Origin: Tribonema minus | Lineage: Eukaryota > Sar > Xanthophyceae > Tribonematales > Tribonemataceae | Length of the DNA stretch: 64,000 nucleotides | Assembly (NCBI GenBank): GCA_017506865.1 | Contig: JAFCMP010000179.1 | Location: 496,001-560,000, forward strand | Direction: 5' to 3' | Part shown: positions 1-7,847 of the stretch, piece after piece | How the letters are laid out: each line of letters starts with the position of its first letter | Numbering within the stretch: the first letter of the stretch is position 1 | Position numbers and translations under genes: made by a program | Notes under the pieces: generated by a model | Database searches by the model: none | Told to the model about the DNA's origin: nothing | The model's input: only the letters and a program-made list of their open reading frames with translations

Positions 1-235
1 GTTCGCTTTGACGTCAGCAACAGTCATGTAGAGCAGTAATGCTGTGATGGCTGTTCAACAAGCATCTTACTGAGGCATTACATGCACTGCAGGATTTTGT
101 GATGTCGGTCATATCAGCCATCAATGGCATCTCTGACGTGGCTCGAAGGAAGCTGTATACACTGCTCTCGAGAAATCCAGGGGCAAAGCTTAATGCACTG
201 CTAGACAGCACCAAATCACTGCAGCTTGGTTGCGG

Positions 236-725
236 CACAGTCATTTGCGACCGGGCAGATACTTGCGTGCTCATAGCAAATCGAAAAAAACATTGACAAC
301 GTTCAAACATGATCGTCATCAGTGCATGTCATTATGCCTACTGGCAGCAAATCGTGCGGCAGTGAGCTGTCTCAAATCATGTTGATGTGCAGCTGTCACT
401 TGCGCAAGTCGTACAGTTGTGGAAAGTTTGGCGACGCCGTGTGGAATGGGACGTCTGTTGCCTCCGGTATTGCAATGGGGCACAGTCATTTGCGACCAGG
501 CAGATACTTGCGTGCTCATAGCAAATCGAAAAAAACATTGACAACGTTCAAACATGATCGTCATCATTTGCATCTCATTATGCCTACTGGCAGCAAATCG
601 TGCGGCAGTGTGCTGCCTGAAATCATTCTGATGTGCGGCTGTCACTTGCGCAAGTCGTACAGTTGTGGAAAGTTTGGCGATGCCGTGTGGAACGGCACGT
701 CTGTTGCCTCCGGGATGACAATGGT
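236..725. repeat. 245-bp tandem direct duplication
   Basis: Two adjacent copies, about 236-480 and 481-725, start with the same cacagtcatttgcgacc string and share most of their length with scattered substitutions. The second copy contains the 3' end of the primase-polymerase gene, whose last ~30 codons lie in repeat sequence. The first copy is therefore a duplicated gene tail with no gene of its own. Bases 1-235 hold only short overlapping frames and I call no gene there. Confidence 0.85.
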
Positions 726-2567
726 GTCTAGGCTCTGCACGCATTGTTCGCATGTCCTCACCGGCCTCAGCCCCAGCCATGACATGCCCTTGCTGATCAT
801 TGCTCTCATGACATGAGGCAAGGCGGAGCCAATGAACTCTGAGTACCCTGACTGGTGCCTGGTCCCCCAGTAGTTCTTCTCGCGCACCATCTTGCGGAGC
901 ATAATGGCGTCTATGCGTTTGGGCTTACCGTCCCTGGTGCGCTTCAACTGCCACCTCCACGGCCATGTCTGCGGTGCTGCCTCAACAGCCATCAGGTTGT
1001 GCGCACCCGGGCATGATGTATACGGCTTCAGCATATCCCTTCTCAGTGCTGGCACCAGTATCTCAAATCCTTTGCTGTAGTACTTGAATGCCCTGGACAC
1101 TGACGCGCTGTTCCAGTGCCAGAAGTTGACATATGCGGCCATATGACGCACGCTGAAAAGCCAGCTTTGAGTAACCATCACCCTGCCCTGGTACACGGCG
1201 CACTGCGATGGTGCGAGGTCAAATGTGTTGAGGATGTGTCCTACATCTCTGTACCGCCTCAAGATGATTTGTATGGTTACTTCGCCAGCAATGTAGGTCA
1301 TGGCTGACCCTGTGCGGTGCATAACGTCCGGATTGACATGGTCCTTGATGTCGCTGAGGATGTCACGCAGATGGGCGTCATCTATACCTATGTAGTACAT
1401 GTCGTAGTCTGAAGGCTCGCCCAGCACGCGAGTGCACGCCATGTGAAGCACGGAGCTTCCTGCCAACGCCAAGTCAGGGTGACGCTGTAGCACACTGCGC
1501 ACAATGCTGGGCAGGCAAATTATTTGTGTGCAAAGGTCGTTGCTGAGCACTGTGGACCCCTGCATGCTGCTATGGCGGTACTCATGAAACAGCCATTGCG
1601 CATCTTTGACAATGCGCTGATATTGCATTTGGCATCCGTTGGTGATGTCCACCAGCGCTTCCGACAGAAACGCTTGACCCCAGCCGGGCGACGCATTGTC
1701 AATGGCTTGAAGCCACGCTGACGGGCTGACTGGATTGCCGGTGTCAAGCATGTTCATGACCTTCTGCGTTGCGCACAAGTAGTCTGCCAAGTGCCTCACA
1801 CCTTGAATGTCTGTGGGCCACCTGTGGAACCTTCTATGTTGACACATGTGCATGAGGTCTTCAAACTGCTGAGCCGTGCCGACAGCTATAGGCACCTCGG
1901 TGTACTCCTGTTCCTCACCTTCCAACAGGTTGCGCAGCAGCTCGAACTTTTGAAGATGCGGGTTGTTCATGTAAACAAGCTCAGCTCCGTCAGCAAAGAC
2001 GAGCTTTACGCTCCCCATCTGTCTCGTAGGCAACGCCACAGCTCTGAGCAAATCGTCTGGTATAGCATTGAGCACATCACCTGCCATCCATGGGGTGCGG
2101 ACCCATGTCTTGCCGGTGCTGGGGGCCACCAGTATGATGCCAGCGGTCCCGGTGGTGCATTGCGTCTTGAAGTCCACATTAGGTATCACACCGGAACGCT
2201 GGTCCATGAACCCCTGTGCATCGCACAACTCGCTCCTGGAGAAGAAGTAGTGCCTCCCCTTTTTTGTATCCTCACTCGGGGACGTCTTGAGCACTGGAAA
2301 GCGCTGCTCCAGGTCCTCCACCAGCTCCTTGGTGTCCACGTCCACTACGCACAACGTCCGGAGGAGAATGGCAATGTCAAAGTCATTTTCACGGTGAGAA
2401 GCTGCAAACTTGTTGTACATGTGCCAGCTCCACCGCCCATTGGCATGAGGGAATTTGGGGCACTTCTCTCCCTTAGGCACCGGCATGAGCAAGTCATCTG
2501 GATATGTGGCCACTAGCCAGTCCCTGAGGGTATCCCACAGCATGCTAACCACAGAGTGACTGAGCAT
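642..2567 (-). CDS. AEP primase-polymerase fused to a nucleotidyltransferase-like domain
   Basis: 641 residues. Residues ~60-155 carry the motifs of an archaeo-eukaryotic primase (prim-pol) domain: VVDVD with D76 and D78, then KKGRHYFF with H106, then VDFKT (D132) followed by GIILVAPS. Such domains make RNA or DNA primers in replication or repair. About residues 365-500 resemble a nucleotidyltransferase fold protein: a Gly-Ser-Ser turn, then SDYDMYYIG with the D-x-D pair, then TIQIILRR and FDLAPSQCAV. This second domain is common in giant viruses, its substrate unknown. No helicase domain is present, although prim-pols of large viruses are often fused to one. The C-terminal tail lies in a tandem duplication. 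The start ATG at 2567 has a second ATG 24 bases inside. The prim-pol call is firm on motifs; the second domain is less certain. Confidence 0.8.
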   Translation of the reverse strand: MLSHSVVSMLWDTLRDWLVATYPDDLLMPVPKGEKCPKFPHANGRWSWHMYNKFAASHRENDFDIAILLRTLCVVDVDTKELVEDLEQRFPVLKTSPSEDTKKGRHYFFSRSELCDAQGFMDQRSGVIPNVDFKTQCTTGTAGIILVAPSTGKTWVRTPWMAGDVLNAIPDDLLRAVALPTRQMGSVKLVFADGAELVYMNNPHLQKFELLRNLLEGEEQEYTEVPIAVGTAQQFEDLMHMCQHRRFHRWPTDIQGVRHLADYLCATQKVMNMLDTGNPVSPSAWLQAIDNASPGWGQAFLSEALVDITNGCQMQYQRIVKDAQWLFHEYRHSSMQGSTVLSNDLCTQIICLPSIVRSVLQRHPDLALAGSSVLHMACTRVLGEPSDYDMYYIGIDDAHLRDILSDIKDHVNPDVMHRTGSAMTYIAGEVTIQIILRRYRDVGHILNTFDLAPSQCAVYQGRVMVTQSWLFSVRHMAAYVNFWHWNSASVSRAFKYYSKGFEILVPALRRDMLKPYTSCPGAHNLMAVEAAPQTWPWRWQLKRTRDGKPKRIDAIMLRKMVREKNYWGTRHQSGYSEFIGSALPHVMRAMISKGMSWLGLRPVRTCEQCVQSLDTIVIPEATDVPFHTASPNFPQLYDLRK

Positions 2568-2647
2568 ACAAACTCGGTATCAGATTCGCGGATTCGAATT
2601 CATGTACAATAATATGGAGAATTCGACAGGATTCAAGTAGGTGAAAT

Positions 2648-2968
2648 TCATGAATCGAATTTTCCTGCGGAAGCAGATTCAAGATTTATGCAGAGATTCG
2701 CGCACTCAGATTCCTGGGCATTGTGGTGAACATGCTCATGGCGCTTGCTGAGCAAGTAGATTGTTTGCTCTACAAACCCTAAGCAAAATGCCGAGGCTGC
2801 ACTCATGGCGATCACAGCTGCAGCACACCATGTGCTGTTGACTAGCATGTATAAAAAGTACACAAATGATGCGGTTCTGATCACTTTTATAACTGCACAT
2901 ATTGCGCTCGGTCTAGCGACAGTGTCATTCATGCTCGCTGGTACTTTTGGATGCATTGTTTCTTCCAT
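2648..2968 (-). CDS. Small two-helix membrane protein, uncertain
   Basis: 106 residues with two hydrophobic stretches at about residues 31-50 and 51-75 and a polar, His-rich C-terminus. I recognise no family. It sits between two genes on the same strand, which favours it slightly. The opposite strand has a 67-residue hydrophobic frame at 2805-3008, and only one of the two is likely real. The DNA just downstream (2575-2720) is AT-rich and full of GATTC/GAATC words like other intergenic stretches of this window, so part of the C-terminus may be spurious. Confidence 0.35.
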   Translation of the reverse strand: MEETMHPKVPASMNDTVARPSAICAVIKVIRTASFVYFLYMLVNSTWCAAAVIAMSAASAFCLGFVEQTIYLLSKRHEHVHHNAQESECANLCINLESASAGKFDS

Positions 2969-3055
2969 TGCTTCGAACCGTACAAATTTATTGATTGTGT
3001 GCGCCTAGACAGGTTTCACGCTTTAGCATGTCCCGGCATCCATCAATGCACATTC

Positions 3056-5116
3056 TCAGTGTATCACAACGTCGATGACCTCCTCCATGTCAACAGGAGT
3101 GTGTACTCCCGTGCTGTTGCTTGCCGTCTGTGTCCAGCTGCCCAACTTTGAGCTGGCAGCCGCAATGTCACGGAGTGAGTTGCCGAGCCTGACAATGTCA
3201 ATAGGCTTTGTGAAAAAGTACTGTACGGTACCCGACTCCACGACATCGTTGTCTTCCGATAACACGTCGGCGGACATGAGCAGGATGGGAACGCTAGAGC
3301 CTCCGTGCGTCGCTTCCCATTCTCGCATTTTCCTCGCGCACACATCACCGTTCATCCTGGGCATCATCACGTCCATCAGCACAGCACTGTACTGCGTATG
3401 TTGCATCATCTCCAGTGCGTCCACACCGTCCCCTGCTTCATCTATGCGAACAATGCCCCTGCGCTCCAGCTGCTTCTTCAACAGCTTTCTGAACGTCGGT
3501 ACGTCATCCACAATGAGAACTTTGAGTCTCCTCATACTGTCCTCCATAATCTCAGCGTGCTTGACACCCGCCGACAAAGCATCAGAAGAAGGTAAGGAAA
3601 TGGATGTATTCGCATCTGCGCTTGTCGGTTTGCGATCAAGCCTGCTGTCCGGATAAGAAGGGTGCCACTTCCTCAGCAGAGTACCATCCGTGAGTGGCAG
3701 GCTAAAGTGAAAAGTACAACCAGACGCTGCATTGTTGCGGACACCATAAGTCCCCCCTAGTAATCGAATGCGCCATGCACAGTTATAAAGGCCAATACCT
3801 AGACCGTGTTCGATTTTCAACTTGCTACTCAGTTTAGAGAATGGGTGAAAAAGCTTGGTGATTTCAGTTGGTGTTACACCAACACCCGTGTCCGCAATTT
3901 CAAAAACCATCCAGTGATCTTCCTTGCGAACCGACACATTCACAAATCCGTACATGGTGTTGTCATAGGCATTGCTGATGAAACTGGTCAGTATAGACTT
4001 TAGCCAATCGGCATCGCTCACAAGCGAGCACGCATCCACATCAGGTGCCACATTACATGTGACTGAAACGGATCGTGGATACGTCGACAACATCAACAGC
4101 ACATGCTGTAGCAATGGACCCACATTGATCTGTTCCAGTTGCGGGACTGGCTTCTGGCCCTGCAACACCCTACACGACTCTATTGTGCGGTCCAGTATGA
4201 ACTTCATGAACCACAGTGCATTGTCTGCGCATTCAAGTGCGTAGTCAACTGGACCGCCATGCCTTATCTCACGAACGGAGAGATCGAATATCGACAGAGA
4301 TGTTCGCAGGTCATGCGCAAGCGTGGCTGCGTGTATTCTGTTGGTCTCGATCCTTACTGCATCACCATGGCTGATGGTTTCTCTGTGAAACTCATCTAGG
4401 CGTCCCTGAATGTTTCGAGTCACTAGGAATGAAGCTGGCTGATTGTCCCACCTGCCGGCCTTACATGTTGACTCAACATGTATGTATGCACCATGGGCTG
4501 TACGCATTCGATAAATGAATGATTTCCCGATATCTTCATCAATAGTCTTGAAGGCAGCCTCCAGCATAGGGCGGTCTTCCATGTGAATGAAATCTAACAG
4601 CGATAAGCTCAAAAGCGCTGCAGGATCATATCCATAGGCGCTGCAGGCCTCGTTCACATGTAAGAATGCAAAGGTGTCTAGCTTGTGCACAGACAACATG
4701 TCGCATATATAATCCTCGGCGATTCCATAGGCTGACTTCAGCTCAGACACCTTTCCTGTGTTGCTCACTTCTACAGAGGTTATCATGAACATGATAGATC
4801 TCATGTTGCATAACAACAAGAGGACAGTCTGCAGCGAAGCGCAAGCACATATCATCATCAAGACAGGAACCACTCTGTATGGCGTGCCAAACAGCAGGGT
4901 AAAACGCCATATATGTGTCCCCCCACATGCGTAAATGAATACAATCACTGATGCAGCAACTCTTGTAGCTAACCTCTTGGTATGCTCTCCGCCCGTCACC
5001 AGCACTGATATGTTTGAACGCCGCATAAAGATCAAAATAGCTGTTGGAATGACCAGGTAGCACAATCCTATTATGAGGTCGCAATAGCGCGTTACCTCAT
5101 AGGCTACTGTTGGCAT
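3056..5116 (-). CDS. Hybrid histidine kinase with ethylene-receptor-like sensor
   Basis: 686 residues from the ATG at 5116; the frame opens at a GTG at 5143, but a TATA-like stretch at 5144-5155 fits the ATG. Three membrane helices (~11-105) resemble the ethylene-binding domain of ETR1: an Asp in helix 1 (D13) and a C-G-G-T-H motif in helix 2 (C64, H68), the spacing of the copper-binding Cys and His of ETR1. A PAS domain follows (~140-235). The kinase core has the phosphoacceptor His (AHDLR, H268), N-box (N382), G1 (ADTG, D409), F-box (FHPF) and G2 (GLGIGL). A C-terminal receiver has the acidic pair D537-D538, phosphoacceptor D582 and K637. All catalytic motifs are present, so the His-to-Asp relay should work. 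Hybrid histidine kinases are known in phaeoviruses; ethylene or copper binding here is inferred from residues only. Confidence 0.93.
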   Translation of the reverse strand: MPTVAYEVTRYCDLIIGLCYLVIPTAILIFMRRSNISVLVTGGEHTKRLATRVAASVIVFIYACGGTHIWRFTLLFGTPYRVVPVLMMICACASLQTVLLLLCNMRSIMFMITSVEVSNTGKVSELKSAYGIAEDYICDMLSVHKLDTFAFLHVNEACSAYGYDPAALLSLSLLDFIHMEDRPMLEAAFKTIDEDIGKSFIYRMRTAHGAYIHVESTCKAGRWDNQPASFLVTRNIQGRLDEFHRETISHGDAVRIETNRIHAATLAHDLRTSLSIFDLSVREIRHGGPVDYALECADNALWFMKFILDRTIESCRVLQGQKPVPQLEQINVGPLLQHVLLMLSTYPRSVSVTCNVAPDVDACSLVSDADWLKSILTSFISNAYDNTMYGFVNVSVRKEDHWMVFEIADTGVGVTPTEITKLFHPFSKLSSKLKIEHGLGIGLYNCAWRIRLLGGTYGVRNNAASGCTFHFSLPLTDGTLLRKWHPSYPDSRLDRKPTSADANTSISLPSSDALSAGVKHAEIMEDSMRRLKVLIVDDVPTFRKLLKKQLERRGIVRIDEAGDGVDALEMMQHTQYSAVLMDVMMPRMNGDVCARKMREWEATHGGSSVPILLMSADVLSEDNDVVESGTVQYFFTKPIDIVRLGNSLRDIAAASSKLGSWTQTASNSTGVHTPVDMEEVIDVVIH

Positions 5117-5143
5117 AACTACTGTACATTCACAAACTTCCAC

Positions 5144-5155
5144 ATATTATAAATC
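5144..5155 (-). promoter_or_regulatory. TATA-like box of the histidine kinase gene
   Basis: On the minus strand the stretch reads gatttataatat and lies about 30 bases upstream of the ATG at 5116. It supports that ATG over the GTG that opens the frame. Confidence 0.4.
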
Positions 5156-5245
5156 ATTGCCCCCGGCCCTGCACGGTAGTGTGGAGACTGAAAACAAAAA
5201 GTGCACTTTGTCTGTTTTTTCTAATGTTGCAAAGGTAATCAATTA

Positions 5246-5452
5246 ATGCCCGTGGTCGATTGCAACGATCTTCTGAAAGCGCTGTTGAACTGCCATATAA
5301 ACCTCGGAAAAGCCAAGGCGCAAATAGAAGTCAAGTGTGATGATGAGGAAGCCAGAGCATTGATCAAGCAGCTCGAGAGCGACCTCCAGAAATGTCGTGA
5401 TCTGCTGCCAAATAAACCAGTAGAAATAGGGAGAGCTGGTAGAAAGAGGTAG
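5246..5452 (+). CDS. Small helical protein, function unknown
   Basis: 68 residues, strongly helical and charged. The middle (~residues 20-55) has coiled-coil-like spacing and the C-terminus is basic (GRAGRKR). It starts at an ATG at 5246 and ends 5 bases before the stop of the convergent dUTPase-like gene. The opposite strand has a hydrophobic frame of similar length (5243-5461), but the plus frame has the more protein-like composition. No family recognised. Confidence 0.5.
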   Translation: MPVVDCNDLLKALLNCHINLGKAKAQIEVKCDDEEARALIKQLESDLQKCRDLLPNKPVEIGRAGRKR

Positions 5453-5457
5453 CAGGT

Positions 5458-5832
5458 TCAACTATACACGCACGATCCTTCACGCACTTGGACTATTACT
5501 GCCTGTTCTACGACGAGCTGAGCAACGCAGCCTCCCGTTGCCACAATAAAGTCATTGTCGCCGTGGTTATAAAGAACGACCCCAACATTTCCGCTGTGCT
5601 CGATGATGGGGGAGTAAACATCGATCTCATTGTCTACACTGAGGCCTGGCTTGTTCACTATGCGGCCAAATGTGCTGAACGGAACCTCCATTTCCAGGTC
5701 CGTTTGCACCAGTGCCTTGCCGTGACTTGGCACAGTTACATCATGTGCAGAATACAACTGTAAACAAACTGAATCGCTTGCTTTCTTTGTCGGTAGCTTT
5801 GCATTGCTGGAAAGTCTGCGTACTTTGATCAT
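5458..5832 (-). CDS. dUTPase-like protein, divergent or inactive
   Basis: 124 residues; trimeric dUTPases, which hydrolyse dUTP to dUMP and keep uracil out of DNA, are usually ~140-150. The fold is recognisable: SDSVCLQLYSA stands where AGYDL normally is, GRIVNKPGLSVDNEIDV spans motifs 2-3 with the substrate-loop Asp kept in IDV, SGNVGVVLYNH matches the GNVGVVLFN strand, and CVAQLVVEQ matches the RIAQL strand. Two things are abnormal. The motif 2 Arg-Ser of PRSG is replaced by Lys-Pro, and the C-terminal Gly-rich motif 5 that closes over the nucleotide is missing, the protein ending VREGSCVYS. It may be inactive or bind another nucleotide. Starts at ATG 5832. Confidence 0.75.
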   Translation of the reverse strand: MIKVRRLSSNAKLPTKKASDSVCLQLYSAHDVTVPSHGKALVQTDLEMEVPFSTFGRIVNKPGLSVDNEIDVYSPIIEHSGNVGVVLYNHGDNDFIVATGGCVAQLVVEQAVIVQVREGSCVYS

Positions 5833-6187
5833 ATTGTCCTTTTGTCCTTTGCGTGGAGGTCAACAAATTTTTCCTGCGAGAGCCACCATTGCTCATATGA
5901 CCCTTTACTGTGATTGAAGACACAGCAGGTACAGATTTGTAGGCAAACGTGACAGCAGATGAGCCCTCAACTGAAAAACATGCGTCTGACAGAGTAGGGC
6001 ATTACAGGTTACAGGGCAGGCAAAACACACGGCAAGTAACTACGTTTAGTGGCTGTCGTGTATTAACAATGTGTACATTTGCTGTAGCCCTCAAAAAAGA
6101 TATTGTCTGCTGTCATTGCTTGATGTCTCACCCCCACTATCGGCCGATCAGGTAGTAGAGACGGTCGTCAGTCATCCCCTACCGCGG
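5833..6187. other. Intergenic stretch, no gene seen
   Basis: About 355 bases between the dUTPase-like gene start and the Gly-rich frame. It has short frames only (up to 68 codons) with no recognisable domain and no clear repeat. It probably holds the promoter of the minus-strand dUTPase-like gene. Confidence 0.4.
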
Positions 6188-6415
6188 TCAGTTGTTGGAA
6201 CGGCCTGTGCCAGAGGCGTTTCCAGTGGTGGAAGGCCACCCACCGGCGTTGCCTGGGCCCATTCCCTTGCCTGCCCCTGCCTTATCACCGCCCCCTCCCT
6301 TGCTGCCACCACCGCTACCGTTGCCACCTCCACCACCGCTACCCTTACCACCTCCGCCACCGCTGCCCTTACTACCTCCGACGCCACCACCTTGCCCACC
6401 TCCACCCTTAGGCAT
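6188..6415 (-). CDS. Glycine-rich low-complexity protein
   Basis: 75 residues, starting MPKGGGG at ATG 6415 and made almost entirely of Gly runs separated by Ser, Lys and Asn, then a short GPGNAGG-type tail. The DNA is a GGT/GGC triplet tract, so the same DNA read on the plus strand gives a Pro-rich frame (6192-6473) and a third frame is Val/Ala-rich. The Gly-rich reading begins cleanly with a Lys after Met and is chosen for that reason only. Function unknown. Confidence 0.4.
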   Translation of the reverse strand: MPKGGGGQGGGVGGSKGSGGGGGKGSGGGGGNGSGGGSKGGGGDKAGAGKGMGPGNAGGWPSTTGNASGTGRSNN

Positions 6416-6473
6416 GTTTGACTACAGAGAGAAGCTGTGGTGCTGCTATATGATGGGCAGATTTATAGGGTAA

Positions 6474-7156
6474 CTCGTGTCACTTGAAGTTTGCAGTTGA
6501 AGAGAGCTGACGTCAGTAGAAGCAGCAGACAGCAGACAGCAACAGCAGCAGCAAGCTCTCATGCTCATGGCCTGACAGCAAGACGTCTTTCAGTTGGAAC
6601 TAGTGTGAGGGTAGAGTCCCTTCCTTGACAAAGGCATACCAGTTGCATGCGCGGCCGTCCATGTTGACGCCATTCAGTGATTTGGAGATCGTCGGAGATG
6701 GATAGCGCACAGCCGTACTGCGAGGGCTATAGCAGCGCAGCAGAAGCACGGGGGCGGTGCTCCGAGGACATATGCAGTAGCTGGTACGCAGCTCCCGCGC
6801 ATGCAGTCGCTGGTGCGCCGGGCTCTACATGAACAGCGATGCAGGCTGTCAACTGACTACATGTGAGACGGGGCTGGCTAGGATCGACAAGGGATGACGT
6901 TTGCTTACGGACAGTGCCTGACAGAGGGGTGGATGACGCAATATGGTCGTCCTTCAGAGACTGAGACTGATGAGGTGAGGGCTAGTGCATGAAATGTCCA
7001 CACATGCGCTATCAACTACACCCTCTGCATCGATCTGATTGCTATACCCTCACCACTTGCCTCTGCGTCAGTGTGAGCTTGACATCTTGTGTCCTTCGTA
7101 AAGCAGGGTGGTTCTGGTGAGTAGGGAAAAAATCATGATCACATAGTACCACCGTG
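6474..7156. other. Gene-free stretch with CAG-type repeats
   Basis: About 680 bases without a convincing reading frame. Bases ~6515-6560 are an imperfect CAG/CAGA repeat (agcagacagcaacagcagcagc). The rest is mixed sequence with no recognised RNA or site; a short A run lies at ~7126-7132, just upstream of the next gene. Confidence 0.5.
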
Positions 7157-7525
7157 ATGACGATCCGGGCCATGCTATGGGGCGACGAGGCGTGCACTGC
7201 GTCGCATGTGTTTGAGTTTGACTCATGGGTCGCGTTTCAGCTTCACAACCGCTGGTCGATCACCACATCAATCACGTACCTAAAGACGCACGTGTGGTGC
7301 GTACGTGTGCCTGGCACGCAGCGTAAACGTTACGGCTACCATGGACGCGCATTCATTAGGAAGCACCGCAAGTTTGACAGACAGATGGAGCGGCAACTGC
7401 GACATTCCGTCGAGTTCTGGCAGGCAAACATGAACAGAAGGTTAGGAGTAGATCTCTTTGTTGCAAACTGTCAACTACCATTGCAACTCATATTCAACAT
7501 AAAGGAGTACCTACCGCAGTTCTAG
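7157..7525 (+). CDS. Basic protein of unknown function
   Basis: 122 residues from the ATG at 7157 (the frame opens one codon earlier at a GTG). It is rich in Arg, His, Trp and Phe, with a basic middle (GTQRKRYGYHGRAFIRKHRKF) and no membrane helix. No family recognised. The composition suggests nucleic-acid contact, but nothing specific supports that. It ends 4 bases inside the tail of the convergent gene at 7522. Confidence 0.55.
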   Translation: MTIRAMLWGDEACTASHVFEFDSWVAFQLHNRWSITTSITYLKTHVWCVRVPGTQRKRYGYHGRAFIRKHRKFDRQMERQLRHSVEFWQANMNRRLGVDLFVANCQLPLQLIFNIKEYLPQF

Positions 7526-7725
7526 TAAAGAAGCGCCATCACCATCGCGAACACGACCAGGGCAGTGAATCTACACGCTATGGTCTTGACCACAGGTGAC
7601 GCACTGTTGGTGTCCCAGTTACCGCGAGGCGGGGGGGGCCGAGGCGCTGTATGCTCATGGTGAGACTCTATTGCGCACTCTGTACATGTGCATACCAAGT
7701 CTTCAAAGAAATAAGCTGTCTCCAT
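7522..7725 (-). CDS. Small tail-anchored membrane protein
   Basis: 67 residues from ATG 7725; the frame opens at a TTG at 7767, which I reject as a start. The N-terminal half has a CTCTEC cluster and a Pro run (PRPPPPRG). The last ~16 residues (FTALVVFAMVMALLY) are one hydrophobic helix ending at the stop, the layout of a tail-anchored protein. It overlaps the convergent upstream gene by 4 bases, typical of tight viral packing. Family not recognised. Confidence 0.5.
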   Translation of the reverse strand: METAYFFEDLVCTCTECAIESHHEHTAPRPPPPRGNWDTNSASPVVKTIACRFTALVVFAMVMALLY

Positions 7726-7847
7726 TGAGGGTGATGGCAAAAAAGGCTCAATATTCGAAAGTTCCAAATATTATTATTCAACAAAAACGAATGAGCCTGA
7801 TGTGATGTTTGGCGCAGGGTTTCGATTGTGTGGTTCTGGTCCTGTTG

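Noticed and set aside
319-780. Minus-strand 153-codon frame
   Set aside because: It lies in the tandem duplication and overlaps the 3' end of the primase gene; a repeat product.
6192-6473. Pro-rich plus-strand frame
   Set aside because: Complement of the Gly-triplet tract; no independent support.
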